Source: Synanceia verrucosa (Eukaryota; Chordata; Actinopteri; Perciformes; Synanceiidae). From it: DNA of 64,000 nucleotides. The stretch lies in the NCBI GenBank assembly GCA_029721515.1, contig CM056550.1, forward strand, positions 24,812,619-24,876,618, in the 5' to 3' direction. Numbering within the stretch: the stretch's first letter is position 1; every line of letters begins with the position of its first letter. Made by a program: the position numbers and the translations under genes. The notes beneath the pieces are model-generated. The model did not search any database. It was not told where the DNA came from and was given only the letters and a program-made list of their open reading frames with translations. Shown here piece by piece: positions 24,801 through 37,391 of this stretch.

Positions 24801-26035
24801 ATATAAAAGAGGTCATGAGGAGAGGGTTTCAAAGTACACCACGTTCGTTGATCCTCCGGAGGTGCTTCTGGCCAAGAAACAAGGACAAATTGTTAGCGAT
24901 GTAAGCTTTGCAATGATACAAAGTGTGTTCTGTCTCACTTTAGACTAAAACAATACCCAGTTGGTCCTTCTTGTCTTTTACTTTTAACTCATTGCTTTCC
25001 TTCCTCCAGTATGCCTATACAGAGGAGTATGAGCAGCAGAGAGGTAAAGGCAGTTTTCCTGCACATCTAACGCCTGGATACCAGATATCAAAGAAGGCCA
25101 GTGAGCAGGCCAGTGATGTAAGTAGCGGATATCACAATGTGTACTTACTGAACGTGTATGCATCTTCGGTTGGTAATGGTTGTCATGTCTACACCAGATA
25201 AAGTATCGTCAGATGTATGAACAGGAGATCAGGGGAAAAGCCAGTGCTGAGGCAGCAGTAGCTGAAGCAGCTCACGCCAGAGAAAATGCAGAGAACTTCA
25301 GCCAGGTGAGGAATTTAAACCTACTCATTCATAGATTTGTTTTAATGTAAAAGCTTCTTGCAAAATCATATATTAGTTTTTGCCTTTAATTAATAATACG
25401 CAGTGAATTACAGAAACAATTCTATAGATCGATATATATATTTTTATTATAAGGCATTAAGGCTTTCATAATGTGGGATACAGGCCCAGAATGGTGCATT
25501 AACATGATTGACCTTAGCTCGTATGATTTAATTTCAACTCAATAAAAACGTTCAAAAAGTAGTAGTAGTCTTAGAAAATAGTGCTTTGTTATTTATTCAT
25601 ATAACTTCTTTGGATGTCATCTGCTTGCTTGCAGATTGCCTATACTGAGCAGTATGAGCAGCAGCGAGGCAAAGGAAGTTTCCCTGCCATGATCACACCT
25701 GGTTATCATCTTGCAAAGAAGGCTCAGGAAAATGCAAGCAATGTGAGTATCAACCTGAAAGTGATATTTATTTCCCAAAATAAACATGTAAATATCATAT
25801 TTCTGAACTAATCTGAGCATTGAGAAGAGTTGGAAGGTTGTGTGTTTAAAAAGGGTGCCTGTGTAATTGTGTAACCATGTGAACTGGATGTAAATGCTGT
25901 CAAAACATTGGAGTGTAAGAGCTTCAGCTTCATCAATCATCACCTTTTCATCGCTGGGCAGAATGGATGAGGGACGACAATGTGAAAGCCTCTCCATGTT
26001 GTCATTCTCTAAACTCACCACACCGGTTAAATTAG

Positions 26036-26077
<42 letters not shown>

Positions 26078-29000
26078 GCCTTATATCTACATTGGGGTTA
26101 CACACTCGAGTTGATTGATTGGGGACAGCATGTGCAATAGTGGGCAAAGTCCATGTCCCCAGTTGTTCAAACCTTGATTTTGGGTCAGTGGTTAGGGTTA
26201 GGTTGAGGTTAGGGTTAGGTTTAGGCTTAGGCAATTAGTTGTTATAGTTAGGCTTAGGGTAAATTTTCAGGAAATCAAAGATTGTCCCTAAAGGGAGGGT
26301 AAAAATGCCTAAATACCCCAAATGTGACTTAAACAAACAGCTAACCTCCTGATCCTTCAGAAATACAGCATGATGTCCTCTTGTATGCACTCAATCATCT
26401 TTCATCCATTTACAGCTAAAATACAAGAAGGACTTGAACAAGATGAAGGGCACCTCACACTTCCACAGCTTGACATCTGAGGACAATCTGTCTCTAAAGA
26501 ACGCACGAAAGATCAACAAGATTGTCAGTGAGGTGAGCTTTTATGTCAGCCTCTCAAGACAAAGAACAGACCTTCATTCAGTACATTTGCATCTTATCTG
26601 ATTTCTGGCTTTAGGACAAAGTATTTCCAGACAAAAGCGTTGCAGCTCAGTGCGTGTGTGCGTGTGTTGAAGAACTTGAAATATTGGATATACTGTGTCA
26701 GTTTTCCAGCAGACATGAAGCCACCCAACTTGCATTTTAAGCATCTCTGACATGCCTGTCCGGTGTGGTTACAGCTTACCTCCAAGGCCACGGGACATCC
26801 CGTCAAACTAATATTACTTCACACAGGAATATGACGCCTTGGGGATATGACTCATGTCATAATGGTTTGTGCTTGTCTGATTTAGTGTGAATGCTTAATG
26901 GTGACAAAGCTCTTCCCTCTATGGTATTTTAGTGGTTAAACTGTGTCACGCTGTCATTTTTAAGCTCAGCAAGGCATATTTAAGATGAAAGGTTATGAGT
27001 TAAACGAAGGGGGTCGGGATGAAAAATGTTAGAAAGCGGCAGCTGTCATATTTTCATATTTTCAGGTGGAGTATAAGAAGGACTTGGAGAACACTAAAGG
27101 TCACAGCATCAATTTCTGTGAGACGCCACAGTTTCAAAATGCCGCTAAAGTCGCCAAGTTCACAAGTGATGTAAGTTTGACGATGAGTGTAACTCATTTT
27201 ACGTTGTTTTATTGTTTATACAAGTACACCTAACCTTACTGTAAATGTCATGAGGTTAAATGTGTTGATATAATGGCTGTATTAGACAACGCTGCATACT
27301 AATTGTTTTACATTTGTCTGTTCTTGTAAAAGAACAAATACAAACAGAAGTACACCAATGACATGAAGGGCCATTATGAAGACTCGGGAATCGATAAGAA
27401 GACTATGCACGCTATGAAAGCCAGGAAACTGGCCAGTGATGTAAGCCTTGCTTTTCATGGACTTATAATAACACAGTTCAATTTATAGATTTATAGACGT
27501 GATAAGTATTATATGTTGCATATAATCTATGTTTACTTTATCATTAATGTGGATTGAATGATGAAAATATCAATCACTTGACACGGTCTTCTTGGAAATT
27601 TCAGATTTCTTATAAACAAAGTTGTGAACAGGAGCATGGTGAGTACAACTACCCAGCCAACCTGACACCGAGCTACCAAAGCCAAAGGAAACTGGATCCA
27701 CTGAAAGATGTGAGTTTTTTTTTTTTTAAATTTACTATATGTTAATTACATTGAAATTACATCATCATATTAGACACATTTACTATTTTTAAAGACTTAT
27801 TTCCTGTATGTTTGCAGAAGAACTACAGGCAACACATCGACCAGGTCAAGTACAGTCAAGCAACAGACACACCTGAGATTATTTTAGCAAGGAAAAATGC
27901 TCAGCTTGTCAGCAACGTAAGTTTACTGCATTATAACAACATGATTGACAGTGATTACATCAGTTTAAGTGACTGTTTTCAGCTGCACACTGACTGTGTT
28001 TTTCATGTATGTTTTAGCTAAATTACAAAAAAGGCTATGAAAAGACCAAACATCAGTACACGCTATCCCAGGATCTGCCCCAAATCAAAACAGCCAAAGC
28101 CAACGCCGCCTTGTGCAGTGATGTAAGTTAACGCAGAACCACATCCACGCACACATCCAAGCTTATTCACATGGTTTCAGAGACACACTTCTCATTCTTC
28201 AAGTGATAATGCATGTATAATTTGAACGTATCACTCCAGATTAAATATAAGGAAGAGTGGGAGAAAAACAAGTCTAAAGCCTGCGACATCGGTGTGGATG
28301 ATCTGAGTGTCAAAGCAGCCAAGGCTTCCCGTGACCTTGCCAGTGATGTAAGCAAACATACCCTTTTCTTTGCTGTAGCGTGAGACAGAGCTATAGCTGA
28401 CAAGGGAAATTTAACTCAGACACACATTCATTTCAGATTAAATACAAAGAGTCCTACATGAAGAACAAGGATCAGGCAGTGGGGGTGAACATGAGTGACT
28501 CAAAGACTCTGCACTCCCTTCAAGTGGCCAAGATGAGCAGTGATGTAAGCAGAAGTCACTTTGATCAGTAATTATAACTTTTCAACACATGCATGTGTAA
28601 CAGCTTTTGCAGCTGCAGCATAAGTGCTGACTCACAATGAATATTTTTTTTATTTGTTACCACTTCAGATTGAGTATAAAAAAGGCTCCAAGGAGAATCA
28701 GGCCCAGTACAGCCTTCCTCTGGACATGATCAATCTGAACCACGCCAAAAAGGCTCAGGCTCTGGCCAGCGACCTGGAGTATCGCACCAAGCTTCACGAC
28801 TACACCGTCATGCCTGATGACATCAAGGTCCAGCAGGCCAAAAAGGCTTATTCCCTGCAAAGTGAGGTGAGAGAGAGAGAAGGGATGGTCTCTATAGTTT
28901 GTTATTCAAATGGTAACAATATTTCCCTGGCTGATAACACTTTGTGTTGTGCCACAGAACCAGTATCGTTCAGACCTGAACTGGATGAAAGGGGTGGGCT

Positions 29001-32000
29001 GGGAGACTGAAGGATGTCTGAACATTGCCCAGGCCAAGAAAGCTGGAGAGCTGCTTAGTGATGTCAGTACAGTTGATTTATGATTTAGTTTTGTGTGTCC
29101 CTGTTTTAATTCAGTCATTCACTTTACACTTTTTGTCTACCGTACCCATTGCCTCACAGACTAAATACCGTCAGAAGGCAGACAGCATCAGGTTCACCCA
29201 GGTGGCGAATGATCTCTCCATTGAACACGCCAAGAAGAGCCAGGAACTGCAGAGCGACGTAAGGTCTCCACTTTAAAGCTGAGAAAATGTGCATTTAAAT
29301 ATGATGCACTCTCATATTTCTGATTCTGATTTTCAGTTGGCGTACAAAGCGAACACAGAGCAGATCATACACCAGTACACCATGACAAAAGATGAGCCCC
29401 TTTTCAGACAAGCAAAGGCTAACGCCGACCTTCTCAGTGGGGTAAGTCCAGTGAACTCCATTTGTTGCACATGTTAAAGCAGAGCAACCCATCCACTTAT
29501 CATTTTTATGAGTCCATCTAGTTTGTTGATATGATAAAATTACTGGCATTACTCCTCCCATTCATATTGTTCTAATCTGTTGGTCTATAAAATTTAATTT
29601 CCTTTTCCAGTGATGATGATATTTACTGAACCTCAGAAATGTTTCTGAAAAAAATAGAAAATACAGTAATTTTTTTTTTTTTTATCTATACATGATGCTA
29701 TGCTACATGATCTATATATGATGATGATCATGACCCTTCACTTTAATTGTAGCTGGTCAATAATGTACAATGTTTCCATAGTGATGTGCAATAAAAATCA
29801 TATTGTATGTTTATGGTGTGAAATATCTAGAAATTTAATTGTTTCTAGACCTACACAGTATTTCTGTCTGTCTATGTGAAGCCAAGCTAATACAGATGTC
29901 TCTTTTTTATTTTTAGAAAGTGTATAAGAGCAACTGGGAGAAGCAGAGGGAAAAGGGCTTCGAGCTGCGCTTGGACTCTCTGTCTATACTTACTGCTAAA
30001 GCCAAAAGAGACCTGGCCAGTGACGTAAGTTATTCTAAAAACAGAAGTATAATTTAATTTCAGTATTTGCAGGTTACCACCATCTTCTTACCTCATAGGT
30101 GAAATACAAGGAAAAGTATGAGAAAAACAAAGGCAAGGTGATCGGCATTAAGTCCGTCAGCGATGACTCTCAGATGGCCCACTCTGCTCTGGCCACCAAA
30201 CTACAGAGTGACCGCCACTACAAGAAGGACTACGAGGACTCAAAGACCAAATACAGGTGAGGCTCAAAAGGGGAAAAGATCATTCACTTTAATCAAGTTC
30301 AAATCAAGATGACATGCTTTCTTAAGCTTCTATAAGTGGGAACATACCCAATAACCAGGGAGAACTGCATCCAGGTAAAACAAAGAAAACCGCCCTTAAA
30401 TCTTGTCAACTCTTTCACCTCCAGTCTCGATCTGGATATGCTGAACATCAGCCATGCCAAGAAGGCTCAAGACCTGGCAACAGAGACCAACTACAGGACT
30501 TTTCTCCATGAGTATACGACTCTGCCTACTGATATGAACGTCACCTGGGCTAAGAAGGCCTATGGGCTACAGAGCGATGTGAGTCTTCTCCATTGATATT
30601 CAAATAACTTGTTTTATGTTGCAACGATTCACTCACTGCATGACTGTAAGAAGGGAAATGTGCATTTTGTGTGTTTAGAAACAGTACAGGTCAGATCTGA
30701 ACTGGATGAAAGGCGTCGGCTGGGAGGCCTCAAACTCTCTGGATGTCCAGCAGGCGAAGAAGGCCGGGGAGCTTGTCAGCGAGGTAACCCCTGACCCTGT
30801 GACACAGAATACACTGCTGATATCATTATAATCATTATTCTCACATGCAGTGTAAACCAATTATCAACTGTAATTTACACCATGCAGTGTATTTATAACT
30901 ATGTAATTATGTACTGCAGGTAAATTACGACAGAGAACATGAGAAAGAGATGAGCAGGATGATTGTGTAACATGGGACATATGTGCGGTTACAGCTTAGG
31001 TCATAATGTATTTAAAGAGCTGTGGACCATTCCTGTTCTTTAGAAACTGGGTTAAGTATGTGGACCACACCCAGCTATACCAAGAGACCAGGCTGATTAT
31101 AATTTTCTTTCGAAATACAATTGAATAGTGCATCAAGATATGCCAGTGACACATATAGTGCAGACTGGAAAACACCAGACTCTATTCATAACATCTCTAA
31201 AAGCAGCCACTTATTTTAAGGGTCATTCCAGTCAGGGTTACCAGCTTCAGGCCATGAAATGACAGACTGGACATAAATAGAACAGAGCAGATTCCTGTGT
31301 ATGGATGTATGGATGTATATAGCTCCTTTCTAGACTTCCAACCACTAAAATGCTTAAAACTACATGACGCCATCCTTTGAAGCAGTGAGTAACCTGTTCT
31401 ACCTCTGAGACACAGCTACATAGCTACACTGTAGTTTTCTATCTTCTAAAACATCATTGCTTCATTTGACCAGGTAATTTACATAACTATTTGTTGTGAT
31501 ATGGTGCCCTCCTCTGTTCATAAAATTGACATGCATCTGTTTTTCATGGCTTCACCTCACTATGACAGCCCTTTGATATTCATTTCTGCCATTTGTATTT
31601 TTTTTTAATCTAGAAAAAGTACCGTCAGGATGTGAGCGGTCTGAAGTTTACCAGCGTTGAAGACACTCCAGAGATGGTCCAAGCCAAATTCAGCAACAAA
31701 CTGGCTGTTGATGTGAGCTGTCATTTCTTTCATGCACCAGATAAAGTGTGCAACTAGTGCAGTAAATCTGATGTATTTCTGTTCATATCAATATTGTGAT
31801 TCATCACATTTTGCTCAAATGTATACTGATATTTTTTGTCTAAATATGACAATAGACAGAGGTTAACTGCTCAGTAATGTCTTGCTGTCTTCTTCACAGA
31901 GGTTGTACAGGGAGAAAGGTGAAAACATGAAGCACAACTACACACTCAGTGGAGAGCTGCCTGAGATGGTTCAGGCCAAGCTCAATGCCACGAATCTCAG

Positions 32001-35000
32001 CGAGGTAAAACCACACCTAACAGCCAATCGATCAACTAATTGATCCTGCAGTCAGATGCCTTTGTGTTTGAACTACGTTTATATATATGTGCGTTTTCAG
32101 ACCTGTTACAAGGAATCTTGGACTAAGTTACGCGATGGAGGTTACAAACTGCGTCTGGATGCCATCCCTTTCCAGTCTGCCAAAGCATCTGCAGAAATCC
32201 TCAGCGATGTGAGCTTGTTTTTAACACAGAAAGTAGCATTTTAAACAGCAATTAAATCCTGTTTACGTAAAGTTATTAACCTCAGATTCCTCATATGGTC
32301 TTGGTGTTATTTAGTTCTATTAATTGACTATTGAACACACAGATATACAGTATCTTACTAAATATGTTGATAATGAATCATTTGTCATTTCAGCAAAAGT
32401 ACAAGGAAGAATTTGAGAGGACCAGAGGGAAGATGATCGGACTGAAGGGACTGCAGGATGACATGAACATCGCTCACTCAGTCCATGCCAGCAAGCTACA
32501 GAGTGATGTAAGTGCGTCTTATCTCAGAGGACAAAAAGAAATCAGATTGTATATTATATTACAAACACAATCTGTCCCTTGTCCCATTGTCCCTCTTCAG
32601 ATTAAGTACAAGCAAGACTCTGCGAAGGAGCTCTCAAAGTTCCACTTGCCCATGGACATGCTGGAGGTCTCCCACGCTAAAAAGGCCCAGTTGCTGGTTA
32701 GTGATCAGGACTACAGGCTCACCCTGCATCAGTACACCTCACTGCCTGATGACATGAAGGTGCAGGCAGCCAAGAAAGCGTACGCTCTGCAGAGTGAGGT
32801 GAGACAGAGAAAAAAACTTTACATTTTGCAAGTTACGTTTGATCAGTCGGTCATACAAACTTTGCAATATGTTGTTTAAGTTAAAATGCTTTTTTTAGTT
32901 GATAATATGTTATTGTCTTAAGGAGTGATTGGCTGTCAAAGAGGAATATTTCACTTTGATAAACTGTGGCATACCTACTTAGAAATTACTCCAGCTGGAT
33001 GTTTGATTGCCCTGTGTGTTGTGTGTGTTTGCGTCACAGAAAGTGTATCGTTCTGACCTGAACTACCTGCGTGGCGCGGCGTGGATCGCCACCGGGGCTC
33101 TGCAGATTGAAGGCTCCAAGAGGGCCACAGACCTCATCAGTGATGTAGGGTATCTTCTTGTTAAACCCTTGTTTAGTGTACAAACACTGTTGTTCTTGCC
33201 TACATGTAGGTTTACATCTTAAAACCTTAGCTCTACAGTAAATAATTCTGAACATATCTTGTGCGTAGATGGTGTATTTTCCAGATTGTGTCAATCTATA
33301 AAAATTTAACAGAGACTTTGTTGTTTCTTCTGTAACAGAAAAAGTACCGCCAGCAGCCGTACAACTTCAAGCACACCTCTGTCGCTGACTCTCCAGATAT
33401 CGTCCATGCCAAACTCAGTGGACAGATCACAAATGAAGTAAGACATTTCCTTATTGTCGTTCTGTTCTGGAAACCTTCACCAGGATTTTCTATTTGCTTA
33501 TTTTTGAGTTGCAGAGGTGATTCCTGTTGGTTCAGTCTTTTATCCTTCTTCCAGCGTTTGTACAAAGAGAAAGGGGTGAATGACCAGCATAGCTACACCA
33601 TAACAGCTGAGAGACCAGAGATCACACAAGCAAAGATCAATGCAGCCAACTTTAGTGAGGTAATACAAGTTCCTGTGACCTGTGTGCCATACAAAATGCA
33701 GACACAGTGTGTATCATTTTAACGTTACTGATCATTGATTGTTTGTCTCTCCATTCCAGATAAAGTACAGAGAGTCCTGGCACACTCTGAGGGCACAGGG
33801 CTACAAACTCACCATGCAGGACATCCCCTTCCAGGCTGCCAAGAGCTCCACAGGCATCGCTAGTGATGTAAGATCAGACTCAGAAAACAGGTCTAATATT
33901 TGTCTATAGATAGACCACATATTGCATATTATCTATAATGATGCATCAGCATAACAAAGGACATCCATTTATAGTAAAGTGATATTAATCACAATAATGT
34001 GCATTCTAAGCTACAGAAAAGTAGTGCATTGCAGTAAACTGCAATGCAATGTATTTCTGTCTCTGCAGAACAAGTACAAACACGACCACCTGCTGGAAAA
34101 AGGGAAGCACATCGGCGTCAAAAGCGTCTTGGACGACCCTCTGCTCCTGCACTGCCTGCAGGCAGGTCGGCTGGCAAGCGACCAGGAGTACCGCAAGGAC
34201 GCGCTGACGGCCAGCGGGCAGTACCACCTCACCCCAGACATGATTCACCTGGTGACAGCGAAGAACGCCCAGGCCCTCGCCAGCGAACAGGACTACAGGA
34301 AGAGACTGCATGAGTACACAGTGCTTCCTGATGACATGAAGGTCAAGTGGGCCAAAACAGCTTACGACCTGCAGAGCGAGGTGAGAGCCGTGGATGTGGA
34401 AGAATAAATTACTAATGTGATGAATGAGTCAACTTGACTGACACTTTTTGTCACCTGATATCTAGAAACGCTACAAGTCAGACCTTAATTACATGAAAGG
34501 AGTGGCCTGGGATGGTGTGGGTGCTCCTCAGCTGGAGTCGGCTAAGAAGGCTGGAGTACTTATAAGTGATGTGAGTAGATGTTTATCTCACATGCAGGGC
34601 TGAAGCCAGGATTTAGGAAATACAATGATGAGTTCCCCAATGCATGTCTTATTAGCCTCATAGTATTATGACCAGAAAGCATAAATCTATCTTGTATTGT
34701 GGTCTTCCTTCATGCAGAAGAAATATCGTCAGCTGCCGGACAGCCTGAAGTTCACCTCAGTGACTGACTCTCCTGATATTGTCCACGCTAAAACGAGCTA
34801 CCAACAGTGCAGTGAGGTGGGGTGGAAAGATAAACACACTTCCAAATAATTCAGTCTTACTCTACATTTCTGCTGTCACTGTGAAATCCTAAATTTATTG
34901 GTGTTGATATTTTTGCAGAGGCTGTACAAAGCTGGAAAGAATGATGACATGAACAAGTACACTTTACACTCAGATGATCCAGAGTTTGTCAGAGCCAAGA

Positions 35001-36596
35001 TGAATGCCCTGCAGATTAGTGATGTAAGGCACATCTCAAATGCTTTTGCACAATCATAAATACAGGAAATTATTTTAAACCCACATTGTAATATGGTGAT
35101 ATCACTTTGTGACATTTTTATTTTTTTATTTTTTCTCCCATGAAGAAAGTTTACAAGGCCTCTGGGGAGCAGGTGAAGACATCAGGCTATGACTTGAAGC
35201 TGGATGCTATACCCTTCCAAACAGCCAAGGCATCCAGAGAAATCGCCAGTGACGTGAGTTCTGTGATAAGATTTTGATTTCCTTCAGACTTTCTTGAAGC
35301 ACAAATAATCACTTTCTGTCTATGCGCCTAAAATGTGCATCTTGGGAGTCAATCTAGGTATATTAAAATGTTTAATATACCTAGATTGACTCCCAAGATT
35401 TTATGTTTAGTTCCTTTTTTATTGTAGCATAAAATTATTTATTACAGAGGTCGGAGAGTTTTGCTTACAACATAAATTAAGCTGCAAAATGGTAAACTAA
35501 ACCTTCCTCCCTCCCGCAGTGCCGCTACAAGGAGTCCCACTTGAAGGAGAAGGGCCAGCAGGTGGGTCTGCGCTGTGTGGAGGACGACCCTAAGATGGTG
35601 CACTCTCTGGCAGCCAGCAAACTCCAGAGCAACCTGGAGTACAAGCGCCAGTCCAAAGAGGACCGTGCCCACTACAAAATGCACGCTGACCAGCCCGAGT
35701 TCATACAGGCCAGGAAGAGTCAGGCTCAAGCCAGTGACCTCACCTACCGCCGCAAGCTCCACGACTACACCTGTGACCCCGAGCAGCTCAATGTCAAGCA
35801 TGCCAAGCAGGCCTACAAGCTGCAGAGTGATGTAAGTAATGCTGCATGAAGTATATATGATAAAAAGGAAGATCTTAAAGTTACTTTGTTACAGCCAGTG
35901 TCGTGATTTAATTCACATTATTTCCCTATATCTGTATATGACGCTTAAGAATTCTATAAATGTAATTTTATGAAGAAAAAAAATGCACTCAGGAGCCCCA
36001 AACACACCAGGTTCTTTACAATAACAATGTGCCTCATTATTGCACCCTATTGCTGCAGGTGAACTACAAGTCAGACCTGAACTGGATCAGAGGAGCGGGC
36101 TGGACCCCTCCTGGCTCCCACAAGGCTGAGCTGGCACGTCGAGCTGCAGAGCTGGGGCTAGCTGAAGGAGTCTCCGCTGATGAGGCCATTGCAAATTATC
36201 AGCACATGATGATGGTAATAAGCAATTGAAGTTATTTACTATAAATATACTATATATGGGATAAATAATTATGTATGGATGCCGTTAACTTACTCCACTT
36301 CCACCTTTCAGATGCATCACCAGCAGCAGATGATGGAGCAGCAGCAGCAGCAGCAGACTTCGGAGCAGGTAGAGACCAGCGAGGAGATTAAAAAAGACGT
36401 CAACATGGACGCCATGGAGGTCCTCCATGTTAAGAGGATGAAGACCATCCAGACCGTCCAGAAAAAGTCCATCACATCCTCGTTCAAATCCATGGAGAAA
36501 AAGTCCAGCACCACCTCATCCTCTTCATCGGCTGCTCTCCAGAACACAGTTCAGACATCTATGTCTAGTAAACTGGCTGCGATAAAAGACGCGTAG
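21842..36596 (+). CDS. nrap: nrap, nebulin-related anchoring protein
   Basis: Actin-binding scaffold of striated muscle that helps assemble myofibrils and anchors thin filaments at intercalated discs and myotendinous junctions. 43 coding exons, all phases consistent, 5,409 bases (1,802 aa; human 1,730). Exons: 21842-21907, 22405-22499, 22583-22670, 23939-24043, 24295-24402, 24567-24674, 24796-24900, 25010-25117, 25198-25305, 25635-25742, 26416-26532, 27066-27170, 27333-27440, 27605-27709, 27818-27916, 28018-28122, 28240-28347, 28437-28544, 28669-28866, 28958-29062, 29160-29258, 29337-29441, 29917-30024, 30099-30256, 30425-30578, 30679-30783, 31614-31712, 31900-32004, 32101-32208, 32394-32507, 32601-32798, 33040-33144, 33339-33437, 33555-33659, 33760-33867, 34069-34380, 34466-34570, 34718-34816, 34919-35023, 35146-35253, 35520-35831, 36059-36214, 36312-36596. 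Exons 1-3 encode one LIM domain (CxxC from Cys4, then WHKACFHCDVC and KRPYCSVH-like ligands). The rest is nebulin modules of about 35 residues, such as GKGSFPAMITPGY and NWMKGVGW. The last exon is a Q/S-rich tail. Confidence 0.96.
26039..26074. repeat. (GT)n microsatellite in nrap intron
   Basis: About 18 uninterrupted GT units in the intron between exons 10 and 11. The 205-codon minus-strand frame crossing it is an artefact of this repeat and the telomere-like repeat beside it. Confidence 0.95.
26165..26237 (+). repeat. Interstitial telomere-like repeat in nrap intron
   Basis: GGTTAGGGTTAGG units with variants (GGTTGAGG, GGTTTAGGCTTAGG) over about 70 bases. Degenerate, in the same intron as the GT repeat. 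Confidence 0.75.
30784..31613 (+). other. nrap intron 26 with a possible extra exon
   Basis: An 830-base intron between exons 26 and 27, long for this gene. Apart from the candidate stop-containing exon at 30,920-30,970 I see no gene or known repeat in it. Confidence 0.6.
30920..30970 (+). other. Possible stop-containing extra nrap exon
   Basis: After a clear acceptor (TTATGTACTGCAG), 17 codons read VNYDREHEKEMSRMIV and then TAA, in the phase expected after exon 26. The opening VNYDREHEKE looks like the start of a nebulin module (compare VNYKSDLNW in exon 42). The seven-module order does not need a module here, since exon 27 follows exon 26 correctly. It could be a remnant of a lost module, an alternative last exon, a transcript-destroying exon, or chance. 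Confidence 0.3.
35339..35399. repeat. Nearly perfect 29-bp inverted repeat with 3-base loop
   Basis: Left arm 35,339-35,367 and right arm 35,371-35,399 are exact reverse complements (arm contains CTTGGGAGTCAATCTAGG) around the loop ATG. It lies in the intron between nrap exons 40 and 41. The loop is too small for a normal microRNA precursor. Confidence 0.95.
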
Positions 36597-37312
36597 ATCA
36601 GCTTTCATAGATGACAGTGTTAGAGACTGTTAAAGATGGCCACTTCCAGAAAGTGGCATTTGTGATACCTACATTGATGAAATGACTCTAACTTTAGAGT
36701 GGTCGTTAGATATGCCACAACGATGTCAAATGAAGCTACTTTAGGTGCAACAATGAACTATAAAATGAATGGAGAAATGATTACAGAGGGGATTAAGCAT
36801 GTGGATACAGGACAGGACCTGTCAAGTTAGTTAAAAGGAATGTCAACGTATGTGGTGTGCAAAATAGAATTCAGAAAGAAACTTTAGTTATCAGATTTAT
36901 TGATTTATTGAATTTAGGTTCAGGACGAAAGTGAAAAGAAAAGGAAAGTTAGCATTTTGTATATTGAGTGTGTTTGGAAGAGCTGAAGCTGGGTCAGCTG
37001 TATGGCCAGCACTGCAGAGCATTTCTTCATCATATTTTTTTATCATGAACACAGGCTGCAGCTAATGAACAGGGCACAAACGTTGTTGCAGCCATGCAAA
37101 ACAATGCTGTTTTGTTACGAGGTCTGCTAATCGAGCTAATCTGCACTTTGAGCTAGGCTCAGTGAGACAGAGGGATGACCTACTGAAACGATGAGTGATC
37201 TACATTTAGTCTGGCAGGTTCAGCTTCATCTGTGCCCCCTTTTAAACTCAAAGCTGGGCTGGGAGTAAATGCTTGGTTTTATCGCTGATAAAATAAACTG
37301 TTTTTTTTTTTC
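36597..37312 (+). other. nrap 3' UTR with polyadenylation signal
   Basis: Non-coding sequence after the nrap stop. The only canonical plus-strand signal before the neighbouring gene is AATAAA at 37,292-37,297, followed by a T-rich stretch, so transcripts probably end near 37,312. That is only 80 bases from the habp2 stop codon on the other strand. Confidence 0.65.
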
Positions 37313-37391
37313 AAGGCAACCTGAGCTGTAGTCTGTTTTTCTTCCCAATATGAACAATGTTTTTCGATATACAGCACTGAACATCCATCTT

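Larger units (their letters stand above)
28240..36214 (+). repeat. nrap: Five nebulin super-repeats of nrap
   Basis: Exon lengths repeat in a seven-module pattern. Super-repeat 1 (28240-29441): 108,108,198,105,99,105. Super-repeat 2 (29917-32004): 108,158,154,105,99,105. Super-repeat 3 (32101-33659): 108,114,198,105,99,105. Super-repeat 4 (33760-35023): 108,312,105,99,105. Super-repeat 5 (35146-36214): 108,312,156, cut short by the C-terminal exon. Each contains one module with a tryptophan or related motif (WMKGVGW, LRGAAW, MKGVAW, WIRGAGW), the troponin/tropomyosin-register module of the nebulin family. The modules before 28,240 are simple repeats outside this pattern. Confidence 0.9.

Noticed and set aside
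25617..26234. 205-codon minus-strand open frame
   Set aside because: It runs through a GT microsatellite, telomere-like repeats and the antisense of nrap exon 10; no real protein features.
35339..35399. microRNA gene at the intronic hairpin
   Set aside because: The loop is only three bases and the arms are almost perfectly paired; not the shape of a normal precursor. Kept only as an inverted repeat.
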